Position numbers and translations under genes: made by a program. From the NCBI RefSeq assembly GCF_029946505.1, contig NZ_JARZHG010000040.1:1-64000 (forward strand): 64,000 nucleotides of DNA, given 5' to 3'. Position 1 is the first letter of the stretch. Each line of letters starts with the position of its first letter. The notes beneath the pieces are model-generated. The model saw only the letters and a list, made by a program, of their open reading frames with translations, was not told the DNA's origin and did no database searches. Below, piece by piece: positions 53,276 through 62,582 of this stretch. Source of the stretch: Polyangium sp. y55x31 (GTDB lineage: Bacteria > Myxococcota_A > Polyangia > Polyangiales > Polyangiaceae).

Positions 53276-56200
53276 TAGCGGTACTGCCAGAACAGATCGA
53301 GGCCCGAGCTCGGCTGCTGGTTGATTCCTCCGAACCCGAACGATCCGCGCAGCGCCCAGTTGCGCTTGAAGCGCCAGTCGAGGTTCAGCTCCGTGCGGTT
53401 CTCCGAGCCCTGCGTCGTGCCCGTGGGGCTCTGGATGCCTTCGAGGCGGCTCGACGCGGGCGAACCTTCGTAACTCGCCTGCGCGGTCACGGTGTCGCCG
53501 AGCTCGTAGATCACGGTGGTGCGGAGCCGGCCGGCCTCGGTCGTCCCGACGCGCGTGGACAGACCTCGGAGCGGCGCGATCTGCGACAGGATCGCGTTGA
53601 TCTGCGCGGATGCGATCTCGCCGCCCACCACGCCCGCCGCCACGTCCGTCGCGCGCGGCGACGCCTGCGCCGTCGCTTGTGATTGCGTGTCCTTGGACTC
53701 GGGCGATTCGCCGATCAGGATCATCGACAGGATCGCTTGCTGCGACATCGGCGGGCTCGAACGGAACTTGAGCTTTTGCTCGGTGATCGGCTTCAGATCT
53801 CCGACGTAGTCCACGAACACGCGTGTGCCGTCGGGCGCGTCCCAGCGCGCCGTCACGTTCACGTATGGGTTGCCCGCTTCTTCCGGCCGCAGGCGCACGA
53901 GGCCCCGCTCGATCTCAAACTTTTTTCCTACGATTTCGAACGATCCGCGGCTGATCTCCACGTCGCCCGAGAGCCGCGTCTCGTCCGTGAGCGCGACGCG
54001 CGGCGGCGTGCTGCCGCCCGTGAGCTCGAGATCCGCGCCCATGCCTTCGATCCGGATGTCGCCGAGCTCGAACGTGAACAGGTACGCGAGCGCGTCCTTC
54101 GGGCGCTCCTCCTTCGGCGGGCCGAGCGCGTGCGAGACCGCGACGTCGGGGTTCGGATCGAGCGACTGCACGCCACGCGTGCTCGACGCGGGCAGCGCGA
54201 GATGAAGCGCGGGCACGCTCACCGTGAGTGACACCTCGCGCCCCTCCTTCTCCGCCGCGAGCACGATCTTTCCGTGCGCGTGCCCGAGCGGTACGCCCTC
54301 GAACGTCACGGGCAGCTCCTCGTCGCGATCGATGCGCAGCTCGCCGTGCGCCTGCTGGAAGGCGAGGCCCTTCATCTGCACGACGGCAAACCCCTCGACG
54401 GCGCCGCTGATGCCCTCGGCGCGCAGATCGTCGAAGCGCAGCTCGCCCTTGTCGGTCGTGCGGATCGAGACGCGCGTGTTCTTGAACTCCTGGCCGATCT
54501 GCGGGACGTGGAAGACGCCGCCCCGCACCTCCATGTTCGCCTCGATGCGCCCGTCGTCCTCGCCGAAGCGATGCAGACCCACGCGCAGGTCACCGTCGAG
54601 CGAGCCGTCGAGCCGCGAGAGCGTCCCGGAGACGAGCGGCGTGAGGGCCGCGAGGCGGAACCGGTTCGCCTTGAGGAGCAGGTCCGCGGGCCGCGTCGCG
54701 TCGATGTGCGGGACGATGCCTTCCCAGTCGACGCCCGCGTAGCCCGTGGCGTCGATGCGCCCGCCGCCGCGGCCGACGAGCTCGAGCTGCGCCACGCCGC
54801 GCGCCGGGTTCTTCGCGCCGCCGGGGTTGCCGATCGAGAGCTCGAGCGTGGCGCGATCGAACGACGACTGGCTGCCGAGCTCGAGGCCCGACACCTCGAT
54901 ACGCGCCGCGGCCTCCGGATCCACGCCGCGCTGATCGAAGCGGAGCACGCCGCTCACGCGGCCCGCGATGTCGCGATCCGCGAAGAACGGGATGAGCTCC
55001 AGGGGCAAGTCTCGCAACGTGGCGCGCGCGCCGCCGCGGGGCTCGATGGCGCGACCTGCGCGCAGCGCGGCGAGGTCGACGTCGGCGTTCGCCTCGACCA
55101 GGGCGAGCTCGCGCGCCTCCTTGCGCACGGACGCGCGCAACGTCGCCTTGCTCGCGTCGTAGGTGGCGGTCGCGTCCACGTCGACGGGGAATGCCCACGG
55201 GCTCGGGCCGAGCGTACGCGCGTCGTGCGCGAGGCCGAACCCGCGCGCGTTCACGCGGATCGCCGGCTTTTCGAGCGTCCCGCTCGCCGAGGCCGAGAGC
55301 GCGATCGCGCCCCGGATCGGCGGGAGTGCGTCCCGAAGAACCGAGGGCAGCGTCTGGAGCGATCGCACCGTTCGCCGCGGGATCGTGAGCTCGGCCGTCC
55401 CGCGCGACGCGAGCAAGGACGCGCGCCGCTTCTTCGGATCGTCGACGAGCGTCGGCAGATCCAGATCCACGTGGGTCGCGAGCTCCACCATCGTCGCCGT
55501 GTCGAGCAAGGAGAGCGTGACGTCCGTCGCGCCCGTCGCTCCGTTCAGCGAACCCGTGACCGCGACGTCCATCGTGCGCGACTCCCACGCGGGTTTGTCC
55601 TCGCCGAACCCCACCGGCCCCGCGACCACGAGGCCGCGCGTGCGCACGTCGAGATCACGCACCGACACGAACCGCTGCCCTGCGGGCCGCTCGATCGCGA
55701 AGCTCGTGCCGAGGCGACCCGAGACCTCGCTGAGCACGAGCGCGACCGGCAGGCGCCGCGCGATGCATCGCAGATCCCAGTCGGGCGCATCCACGCGCGC
55801 CGAGCCCGTGAGCCGCGACCACGTCGCGGGATCGAGGAGCGGCCCTCGCAAATTTCCTTCGGCGCCGGAGATCCGCACCTCCGCGATCGAACCGTTGCAC
55901 GCGTCCTCCGCGCCGGTCTTGTCGCGATCGATCAGGCGGAACGAGCCGTCCATCGTCGCGCGCGCGTCGTCGAACGTCGCCACGAGCGAGCCGCTCGCCC
56001 CCGTGATCGGAAGCCCTCCCGCGGAGAACGTCCCGTCCTCGACCTGCAGGTGCACGTGCCCCTTGCGCCCGTCCTTCGTGCGCGTCAGCGCGACGTCCAC
56101 GTCCGCGAGGCCCCGCAGGTTCCGATCGAGATCGAGCAACCGACCGAGCCGCCCGAGGTCCACGCCCTCGCCCTTCAGCTTGCCCGTGAGCTCGCGCCCG

Positions 56201-58176
56201 TCCACCGCGAGCGTCCCTTCGACCGAGCCCACGCCCGGCCCCTCCGCCGTGAGCCCCTCGATCGCGAGCGCTCCGCCCTGCAGCGCGACGCGTCTTGCTT
56301 TGCCTTCGATCCGCTCGCCTTCACGCGAGAGCCGTAGCGCCACCTCGCGCGCGCTTTTCTCTTTCGTCTCGATGCGCGCCGACGCTTCGAGCTCGCCCAC
56401 GTCGCCGCCTTCGAGCTTCGCTTCCACCTTCGGCGCCGTGACGGGCCCGCGCACGTGCGCCGTCACCTTGTCCGCGCTGCGCCCGCCCGCGATGAGTCCT
56501 TCGCCTTCGATCGCTGCCTCGACGTCGAGTTTTTCGAACGGCCCGCGGATGCGACCTTCCACGCGGCCTCGTTCGAGCGACACGCCGCCCTTCGCGTGGA
56601 GCTCGTGCACCGAGCCGACGGCACGCGCGTCGATCTTCCCCGCCTGGATCGCGCCCTGCACGTGAACGCGCGCGCTGCCCGTCGCGGGACCTCTGAGCCG
56701 CGGCGCCGCTTCGAGCGACGCGACGAACGTCTCCGCTTCGAACCGCACGGCGCCGCCCGGGCTCACGACGAACGATCCGGACGTCGGCGCGCCCTGTTCG
56801 TGCAACGTCACGCGGCCTTCGAGCTCGTCGTGATCGTAGACCAGGTGCACGTCAGCCGCGGGCACAGCCTGCTCTTGCACGACCATCGGCTCGGTCCTCG
56901 CCTCGGCCACGAGCCGCAGCGCGGGGTTCGTGTCGAGGACGAGCCGCGCGCTCATGTCCACGTTCGCCCCGGGCAAACCCTCCACGAACATGCGCGGATC
57001 CACGTCGTCCGCGGTGACGTCGAGCGCGAGCCGCGCCCCGCGCGACACGTCGAGCTTGCCCCGCAGCGCGACCGAGCCCGGCGATCGTTCCGTGGGTGAA
57101 ACATCGAGCCGCCCCTCGACCTCGAACGAGGGCGCGTCTCCTTCGAGCGTGATCCTCGCGGAGACGCGCTCGCGCACGGGCAAACCCGGCGCGAGCAGCC
57201 GCAGATCCGCGGGCTCGGCGCGCGGCAGCTCGACCGCGGCTGTGACGTGCGCGCCTTCGAGCTTCGCGCGCGCCAGCACCTCGACCGGCCCTGCGCGCCC
57301 GGCGAAGCTGCTCCACATCCGCATCACCGCCGCCGGGCTCTCGGGGTCGGGCGCCGCGTTCGTCGTCGTCGCCTCGGGCGGCGTGTCGATGTGCAGGTGG
57401 TAATCGACCGTGCCCGTGAGCGGCACGTGCGCGAGCGTGCGCTCGCGGATGCCCGTCTGCTCCACGTCCACGGCTACCCCGCGCGGGCCCACGTGCACCG
57501 CCGCGAGCAGGCGCGTCACGTCCGCGTCGAGGGCGCGCGGCGGCGCCACCTGCCCGCGCACGTGCGCATGTCCGATCTCGATCCGCTCGAGCGCCACCGT
57601 CGTCGGCTGCTCGGCCGCTCGCTCCGCTTCGCCGGGCTTCTTGGGCTTCTTCGGTTTCTTCGGCGTCGGCCGCAGCTTGAACGCCGTCTCGATCCCGAGC
57701 CGTTGATCGGGCCCGCGATCGAGCACCACCTCGGCCTCCTCGATGCGCACGTGCGGGAAGGCGAGCTTGCGTTCACCCGTACCGAAGAGCGACGCGCGGG
57801 CAAACCCGACGAGATCGAAGCTGCCGTGGATGTCGTGGGCCCGAATGATCTCCGTTCCGTGCGGATCGAGCGTGACCGCCGATCGGACGGTCACCTCGTC
57901 GAGCGCGAGGTGGTCGATCTCCGAGATGACGATCTTCCCTTCGAAGAGGGAGCCGAGCGCCTGGTTCGCCACATCGCGCGCGAGGCGTCGGAACGGGCCG
58001 ACGTCGAGGTGCAGCACCACGGCGAGGGCGGCGGATCCGGTGAACACCCCGCAAAGCCCGAGCGTGGCCGCGCCCGTGGCGAGCGCGCGGCGCACCCTTC
58101 CTGGCCGCCGCGGCGGCGCGGCTTTCGGTGGGGAATCGCGATCGGCCGGCGCGCTCGGGGCCACGGCGGTTAGCAT
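53272..58176 (-). CDS. tamB: TamB-like translocation and assembly / lipid-transport protein
   Basis: This 1634-residue periplasm-spanning protein has an N-terminal membrane anchor (about 30-55, TGAATLGLCGVFTGSAALAVVL), a very long beta-taco region of repeating strands (AsmA/TamB type) and the conserved TamB C-terminal domain (PPMSQQAILSMILIGESPES ... LRGLSTRVGT ... VIYELGDTVTAQASYEG ... ending LDLFWQYRY). TamB-family proteins bridge the inner and outer membranes and move phospholipids or assist outer-membrane insertion with the barrel TamA. No tamA gene is adjacent. The length exceeds the ~1260 residues of E. coli TamB. Confidence 0.9.
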   Translation of the reverse strand: MLTAVAPSAPADRDSPPKAAPPRRPGRVRRALATGAATLGLCGVFTGSAALAVVLHLDVGPFRRLARDVANQALGSLFEGKIVISEIDHLALDEVTVRSAVTLDPHGTEIIRAHDIHGSFDLVGFARASLFGTGERKLAFPHVRIEEAEVVLDRGPDQRLGIETAFKLRPTPKKPKKPKKPGEAERAAEQPTTVALERIEIGHAHVRGQVAPPRALDADVTRLLAAVHVGPRGVAVDVEQTGIRERTLAHVPLTGTVDYHLHIDTPPEATTTNAAPDPESPAAVMRMWSSFAGRAGPVEVLARAKLEGAHVTAAVELPRAEPADLRLLAPGLPVRERVSARITLEGDAPSFEVEGRLDVSPTERSPGSVALRGKLDVSRGARLALDVTADDVDPRMFVEGLPGANVDMSARLVLDTNPALRLVAEARTEPMVVQEQAVPAADVHLVYDHDELEGRVTLHEQGAPTSGSFVVSPGGAVRFEAETFVASLEAAPRLRGPATGSARVHVQGAIQAGKIDARAVGSVHELHAKGGVSLERGRVEGRIRGPFEKLDVEAAIEGEGLIAGGRSADKVTAHVRGPVTAPKVEAKLEGGDVGELEASARIETKEKSAREVALRLSREGERIEGKARRVALQGGALAIEGLTAEGPGVGSVEGTLAVDGRELTGKLKGEGVDLGRLGRLLDLDRNLRGLADVDVALTRTKDGRKGHVHLQVEDGTFSAGGLPITGASGSLVATFDDARATMDGSFRLIDRDKTGAEDACNGSIAEVRISGAEGNLRGPLLDPATWSRLTGSARVDAPDWDLRCIARRLPVALVLSEVSGRLGTSFAIERPAGQRFVSVRDLDVRTRGLVVAGPVGFGEDKPAWESRTMDVAVTGSLNGATGATDVTLSLLDTATMVELATHVDLDLPTLVDDPKKRRASLLASRGTAELTIPRRTVRSLQTLPSVLRDALPPIRGAIALSASASGTLEKPAIRVNARGFGLAHDARTLGPSPWAFPVDVDATATYDASKATLRASVRKEARELALVEANADVDLAALRAGRAIEPRGGARATLRDLPLELIPFFADRDIAGRVSGVLRFDQRGVDPEAAARIEVSGLELGSQSSFDRATLELSIGNPGGAKNPARGVAQLELVGRGGGRIDATGYAGVDWEGIVPHIDATRPADLLLKANRFRLAALTPLVSGTLSRLDGSLDGDLRVGLHRFGEDDGRIEANMEVRGGVFHVPQIGQEFKNTRVSIRTTDKGELRFDDLRAEGISGAVEGFAVVQMKGLAFQQAHGELRIDRDEELPVTFEGVPLGHAHGKIVLAAEKEGREVSLTVSVPALHLALPASSTRGVQSLDPNPDVAVSHALGPPKEERPKDALAYLFTFELGDIRIEGMGADLELTGGSTPPRVALTDETRLSGDVEISRGSFEIVGKKFEIERGLVRLRPEEAGNPYVNVTARWDAPDGTRVFVDYVGDLKPITEQKLKFRSSPPMSQQAILSMILIGESPESKDTQSQATAQASPRATDVAAGVVGGEIASAQINAILSQIAPLRGLSTRVGTTEAGRLRTTVIYELGDTVTAQASYEGSPASSRLEGIQSPTGTTQGSENRTELNLDWRFKRNWALRGSFGFGGINQQPSSGLDLFWQYRY

Positions 58177-58275
58177 AACGAATCGGCGCCCGGATTCACG
58201 GCCGGCGCGCCCCGCAGTTTCATGCTTTCGCGGACGGGCTGAAGTTCGCGGAGAATCACGTTCCGCCCGCGGCGA

Positions 58276-59406
58276 TCATGGGCAGAGGCTCGGCAGCGCT
58301 TCGGCCTCGTCGAGCAGCTCCGTGTAACTCTCGATCCGGCGCCCGCCGTGCACCGTATCGTCGAACTCGATGAACACGCGCCGCTCGTCGGGCTGCACCA
58401 TCGCGTTGAAATAGGCCTCGGCGTCCGTGTCCGTATTGCCGAAGGCGTAGGTGGGGATCATGCCTTTTTGCGCGAGCATCAAAAGCTCGCCGGTCTTGTA
58501 GCTCGAAGCCTCGCTCCCGAGCGCGCCCGACTTCGTCAGCGTCGTGTGCACGATCCCGTGCGGAAAACCGTTTTGATCGAGGAACGCCCGCGTCCGCGCG
58601 CCGAGCCATTCGGGCCGGGCGGTCATGTAAAACGGGTGATAGCCCTTCGAAACGAGCACGTCGAAGAGCTTCGCGGCGTCTTTTCGCACCTCGGGGAGCG
58701 CTCCCTGCGCGAGCGCGACGAACTCCTCCGTCTCGTAGGTCGTCAGCGTCCCGTCGATGTCGCTTACGAAGACCGGTGTCCCTTTTGGCACGACCTCGAC
58801 GAAGAGGTCCGTCGTCGAGAGGTCACCCTTGACAACGAGATGAACCCTGTGTCTGCCGAGCCCGAGGGCCTTCTCGGGCGGGATCTGGAAGTAGACGCGC
58901 CCTCCCGTGTCCTCCACGCCCTCGACCGTCGCGTGCTCGCCGTCCTCGGTCGTCGTCGCGGTCCCGAGGTGCTCCCACGTGTCTCCGCAGTCGCGCAGCA
59001 CGTACACGTCGACGTACTCGCCCTTGATGTCGTCGTCGAAGGTGCCGTACGAGAACTTCGCGAGGATCCACTGCGGATCGCCGGGGTTCAGGAAGAGATC
59101 CCGCCCGCGGTGGTTCGGGTCGCCGAACGGCGGGATGATCGAGTTCCAGTCGATGGGCTCTCCCGGCGGCGGAGGAGGCGCATCACACGCCGGGATCGGC
59201 GCGCACCACGCCCCCGGCACGCCGCCCGATCCGCCGCCGCCCGTCGCGTCGCCGCCCGCGCCCCCGGAGCCGCCAGAGCCGCCCGCGGCCCCGGAGGCGC
59301 CCGCGCCCGTCGTGGCGCCGCTCGTCACGACATCGACGCCGCCGCCGGTTCCGCATGCGGCCATGCCCACGATCCCCGCCAAGAAGAAAGCGAACGTTCC
59401 ACGCAT
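58276..59406 (-). CDS. Lipoprotein with LNS2 (lipin/Ned1/Smp2-like) phosphatase domain
   Basis: This 376-residue predicted lipoprotein has a signal with lipobox VGMAAC (about residue 17) and a Gly/Ser-rich GGSGGSGGAGG tract (about 35-62). The middle part (WILAKFSYGTFDDDIKGEYVDVYVLRD) is beta-rich. From about 220 comes FVSDIDGTLTTYETEEF, the DxDGT motif of HAD phosphatases as found in LNS2 domains, then PFYMTARPEWLGARTRAFLDQNGFP, SYKTGELLMLAQKG (Lys motif) and FGNTDTDAEAYF (acidic motif). All HAD residues are present, so a phosphatidate-phosphatase-like activity outside the cytoplasm is plausible. MRGTFAF (59406) is the preferred start; ATG 59460 is an alternative. Confidence 0.8.
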   Translation of the reverse strand: MRGTFAFFLAGIVGMAACGTGGGVDVVTSGATTGAGASGAAGGSGGSGGAGGDATGGGGSGGVPGAWCAPIPACDAPPPPPGEPIDWNSIIPPFGDPNHRGRDLFLNPGDPQWILAKFSYGTFDDDIKGEYVDVYVLRDCGDTWEHLGTATTTEDGEHATVEGVEDTGGRVYFQIPPEKALGLGRHRVHLVVKGDLSTTDLFVEVVPKGTPVFVSDIDGTLTTYETEEFVALAQGALPEVRKDAAKLFDVLVSKGYHPFYMTARPEWLGARTRAFLDQNGFPHGIVHTTLTKSGALGSEASSYKTGELLMLAQKGMIPTYAFGNTDTDAEAYFNAMVQPDERRVFIEFDDTVHGGRRIESYTELLDEAEALPSLCP

Positions 59407-59536
59407 GCCTCCATTGTGACCCCAATCGATCCGCAGAAGAAGCGCGTCGACGCGCTGCATCCTTCGCCGTCGCGACCCTTTCGTTCGCGCCCCTTGCGCG
59501 GACGCGCGCACCTCTGCGAAGGTTCTAACCCCTCGT

Positions 59537-60196
59537 ATGCCCAAGCCTGATCCCCGCGTCCTCGCCCGCACCGCTGGCAACTATCTGAAAGAGCACCCCG
59601 AGGAGATCGTCCGCGCCTTGCGCAGCGCCCTCGGCCTGCGCGCTTCCATCCCCATGGATGCCCTGCGTTACCTCGCGCGCGAGTTCGTCCCGGACAACAA
59701 GAAAGCCCCGAAGGACATCGTCATCGAGGCCGCGCCGCCCGGCATCCGCGTCGCCGCGACCGTCGACGCCATGGGCACGCCGCTGCGCGCTTCGCTGATC
59801 CTTCACATCGAGGAGATCGCCATCTCGCTGACGGAGATGCGCATCGGCGTCCGCGTCGAGGGCCTCACCCTCACCGTGCTTGGCGATTCGGCCTCGCCCC
59901 TCGCCGGCCTCTTGAAGTCCGGCGCGCTCGATCTCTCGAAGCCCGGAAACCTGGTCGCTTTCATGCCCAAGCGTCCGCCCATGCTGGTCGAGGCCAAGGA
60001 CGATCGCCTCACGCTCGACCTCATGAAGGTGCCCAAGATCGCGGAAAACCCCAAGGTTCGTCGTTATCTCTCGATCGTCCTGCCCGTCGCCTCGGTTCGG
60101 GCGATCCGTACCAAGGACGATCACCTCGACGTGCACCTCAAGGCAAACCTCGGCGGTATCTCGCAAGCGATCGCTGCGGCGCGGCAAACGGTTTGA
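59537..60196 (+). CDS. Uncharacterised 219-residue protein
   Basis: I do not recognise this protein. It begins MPKPDPRVLARTAGNYLKEHPEEIVRALRSALG. It is rich in Val/Ile/Leu strands in the middle (DIVIEAAPPGIRVAATVDAMGTPLRASLILHIEEIAISL ... GVRVEGLTLTVLGD), resembling a small lipid-binding or SRPBCC-like sheet, and ends with a helix. No signal or membrane segment is seen. A kinase gene starts 15 bp downstream on the same strand, so they may be co-transcribed. Confidence 0.65.
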   Translation: MPKPDPRVLARTAGNYLKEHPEEIVRALRSALGLRASIPMDALRYLAREFVPDNKKAPKDIVIEAAPPGIRVAATVDAMGTPLRASLILHIEEIAISLTEMRIGVRVEGLTLTVLGDSASPLAGLLKSGALDLSKPGNLVAFMPKRPPMLVEAKDDRLTLDLMKVPKIAENPKVRRYLSIVLPVASVRAIRTKDDHLDVHLKANLGGISQAIAAARQTV

Positions 60197-60211
60197 TACA
60201 CTGACCCGCGA

Positions 60212-62518
60212 ATGCCGCCGCCTCCTGGGCAAGACCCGTCCGCGCTCTCCTTCATGGTGCTCGCGGAGATCGCGGCCGGGGAGTCGGCGAAGGTCGATCT
60301 CTGCCGCGTGACCCACGGCCCCGCCGAGGGTCGCCTCGTCGCCGTCAAGCGTCTCCACCCACACCTCGTCAGCGATCCCGCCTTCGTCGCGCAGTTCCGC
60401 GACGAGATGTGGATGACCGCGGCGCTGCGGCATCCGAACGTGGTCGAGGTCGTGGGCTGGGGCAGCGACGATCAGGGCCTCTACCTCGCCGTCGAGCTCG
60501 TGCAGGGCGTCTCGCTCGCGCGGCTCATGAAGACGATCTTCGACACCGGCGAGGCCTTCACCGAGCGGATGGTCGTCTTCCTCGCGCGGCAGATCTGCCG
60601 CGGCCTCGGCACCGCGCACGCCCTGCGCGCGCCGAGCGGCGAGCACCTGAACCTGGTCCACCGCGATCTCACGCCCGGCAACGTGCTCTGCTCGTTCCAG
60701 GGCGACGTGAAGATCACCGACTTCGGCCTGGCCAAGGCGAAGCAACGGCTCACGAGAACGCTCACGGGCATGGTGAAAGGCCAGCTCGAGTACATCTCCC
60801 CCGAGCAGGCCACGGGCAACAACATCGACGCGCGCGCCGACATCTTCTCGCTCGGCGTCATGCTCTTCGAGCTCTTCGCGGCGCGAAGGCCCTGGGTCGC
60901 GCCGAACGACATGGAGCTCGCGCGCCTCCTCATGACCGCGCCTCCGGCCGATCTCTTCAAGCTCCGGCCGAAGATCGATCGCGAGCTCGTCAGCATCGTG
61001 AGCAAGTGCCTCGAAAAGGATCCGAAGGCGCGCTTCCAGTCCGTCTCCGAGATCCTCGCGCGGCTCGACGAGTGGCTCAGCGCGCACGGATACATGGAGG
61101 ACAACGAGGAGGCCCTCGGCCGCTTCGTTCGACGGAACGCGATGCGCCAGATGGCCTGGTTCGAGCGCGTGATCGCGAGCCAGACGCCCGAGGTCAAAAA
61201 GGAAAAACCCCGCCCGCCCACGTTCACCGGCAACTCGGTCGTGGCGCCGCTCCCGAGAGATCCGCCGAAGCGGAGCGATTCGCCCCCGCCCACCGAGCGC
61301 CCGGGCACGAAACGATCGGCCGGGCTCAATGGCCCGCTGAACACCGACGCGAACGAGATCACCGAGGACACGACCGCCGAGGCCAAGGTCACGCCGCGGC
61401 GGATCGGGACGTTGCGGAACGCGCCGCGGATCGTCGATGGGCGCGGCACGGGCGAAGGCGAGGTCGACTGGGGCGAGGAGGTCCCGACCCTCGTCAAAGG
61501 CACGCCCGAGCAGCTCGCCATGCTGCGGCAGCAGTTCAAGGGGGGCAAACCCTTCGATCCGAAGCTCGTCGCCGCCGACGTCGCCGCCGCGCGCCCCGCG
61601 CCCCCGCCCGAGGCCCCGGAAGGCAAACGCGCCCCGCAGCCGAGCTTCGCGACCGTCCTCGATGGCAAACCCCCCGCTGGACCAGGCCGTCGCGACGATC
61701 CTCCCGACAGCGAGGAGCTCGACGATCCCACCGCGCCCATCGGCGACATGCTCCGCAAGGTGCGCGCCGCGACGGCCGCGCGCGCCATGCCTCCGGCGCC
61801 GCCCGGTCAGATCGTCCCCGCCGATCCGTCCGTACCCCTGCCGCCCGTCACGGCCCGCAGCGCCGGCTCGGCGCCTCCGCCCCCGCCCACCGGCGATCCG
61901 AGCGGCGAGGATCGGCTGCGCAGCGAGGCCGAGCGGCTCTCGATCGAGGCCATGCGCCTCGCGGAGGAGGCGAAAGCCGCGTACGCCCGCGCCGAGCGGA
62001 AAGCAGCGCTCGCCAAGGCCACGAGTGACGCGGCTGCGATCGCCGCGGAGGCGCTGCGAATCGGAAAGGCGCAGAGCATCACGGACGGCCTGCGCCGGCT
62101 CGAAGTCGCGCTCGCGATGGAGCGAACCGCGCGCGCGACCGAGGGCGCCGCTGCGCAAACCGTGAGCGCGCCGCCCCCGGGGCTCGTGGCCATGGCGCCG
62201 CCGCCGATCCCGCCGGCCGCGCAGCTCCCGGCGCTCGCCGCGCCGATGCCGTCCCCGTCGGCGCCTCCGATCGCGGGCCCTTCCATTCCGGCGCCGCCTC
62301 CGATTCCGCCCGCGCCACCCGTGCCGGGTCGCTCGGTGCCGCCGGGCGCGACGCGCCTGCCGGATCGGCACGCTTTGCCCGCGCCCGAGCTCGACGCCGA
62401 TGCGTTCACCACGCGCCTCAGGCCGCGTGTGCTCGGTTTGCAGACCCCGGTGCTCGTCGCCATCGGCGTCGGTGTCGTCGTGATCCTGATCGTCGTGATC
62501 GTGATCAGCTTCTCCTGA
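60212..62518 (+). CDS. Ser/Thr kinase with atypical HRDLTPGN loop and C-terminal anchor
   Basis: This 768-residue protein has a kinase domain at about 13-285: AAGESAKVDL in place of the glycine loop, Lys46 in VAVKR, HRDLTPGN at 150-157 (Asp152 present, but the usual HRDxKPxN Lys is Thr) and DFG 170-172. Residues about 330-560 are Pro/Asp-rich low complexity. A coiled coil follows (about 565-645, SEAERLSIEAMRLAEEAKAAYARAERKAAL), then a Pro/Ala stretch and a single C-terminal membrane helix (LVAIGVGVVVILIVVIVISF). It is probably an inner-membrane signalling protein. Confidence 0.86.
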   Translation: MPPPPGQDPSALSFMVLAEIAAGESAKVDLCRVTHGPAEGRLVAVKRLHPHLVSDPAFVAQFRDEMWMTAALRHPNVVEVVGWGSDDQGLYLAVELVQGVSLARLMKTIFDTGEAFTERMVVFLARQICRGLGTAHALRAPSGEHLNLVHRDLTPGNVLCSFQGDVKITDFGLAKAKQRLTRTLTGMVKGQLEYISPEQATGNNIDARADIFSLGVMLFELFAARRPWVAPNDMELARLLMTAPPADLFKLRPKIDRELVSIVSKCLEKDPKARFQSVSEILARLDEWLSAHGYMEDNEEALGRFVRRNAMRQMAWFERVIASQTPEVKKEKPRPPTFTGNSVVAPLPRDPPKRSDSPPPTERPGTKRSAGLNGPLNTDANEITEDTTAEAKVTPRRIGTLRNAPRIVDGRGTGEGEVDWGEEVPTLVKGTPEQLAMLRQQFKGGKPFDPKLVAADVAAARPAPPPEAPEGKRAPQPSFATVLDGKPPAGPGRRDDPPDSEELDDPTAPIGDMLRKVRAATAARAMPPAPPGQIVPADPSVPLPPVTARSAGSAPPPPPTGDPSGEDRLRSEAERLSIEAMRLAEEAKAAYARAERKAALAKATSDAAAIAAEALRIGKAQSITDGLRRLEVALAMERTARATEGAAAQTVSAPPPGLVAMAPPPIPPAAQLPALAAPMPSPSAPPIAGPSIPAPPPIPPAPPVPGRSVPPGATRLPDRHALPAPELDADAFTTRLRPRVLGLQTPVLVAIGVGVVVILIVVIVISFS

Positions 62519-62582
62519 CGCGCCGTGGCGCGCGCCTTCGGCGCTTGATCTCGGAAGCGGCCTTTCGCTACCGTGATCCGCG

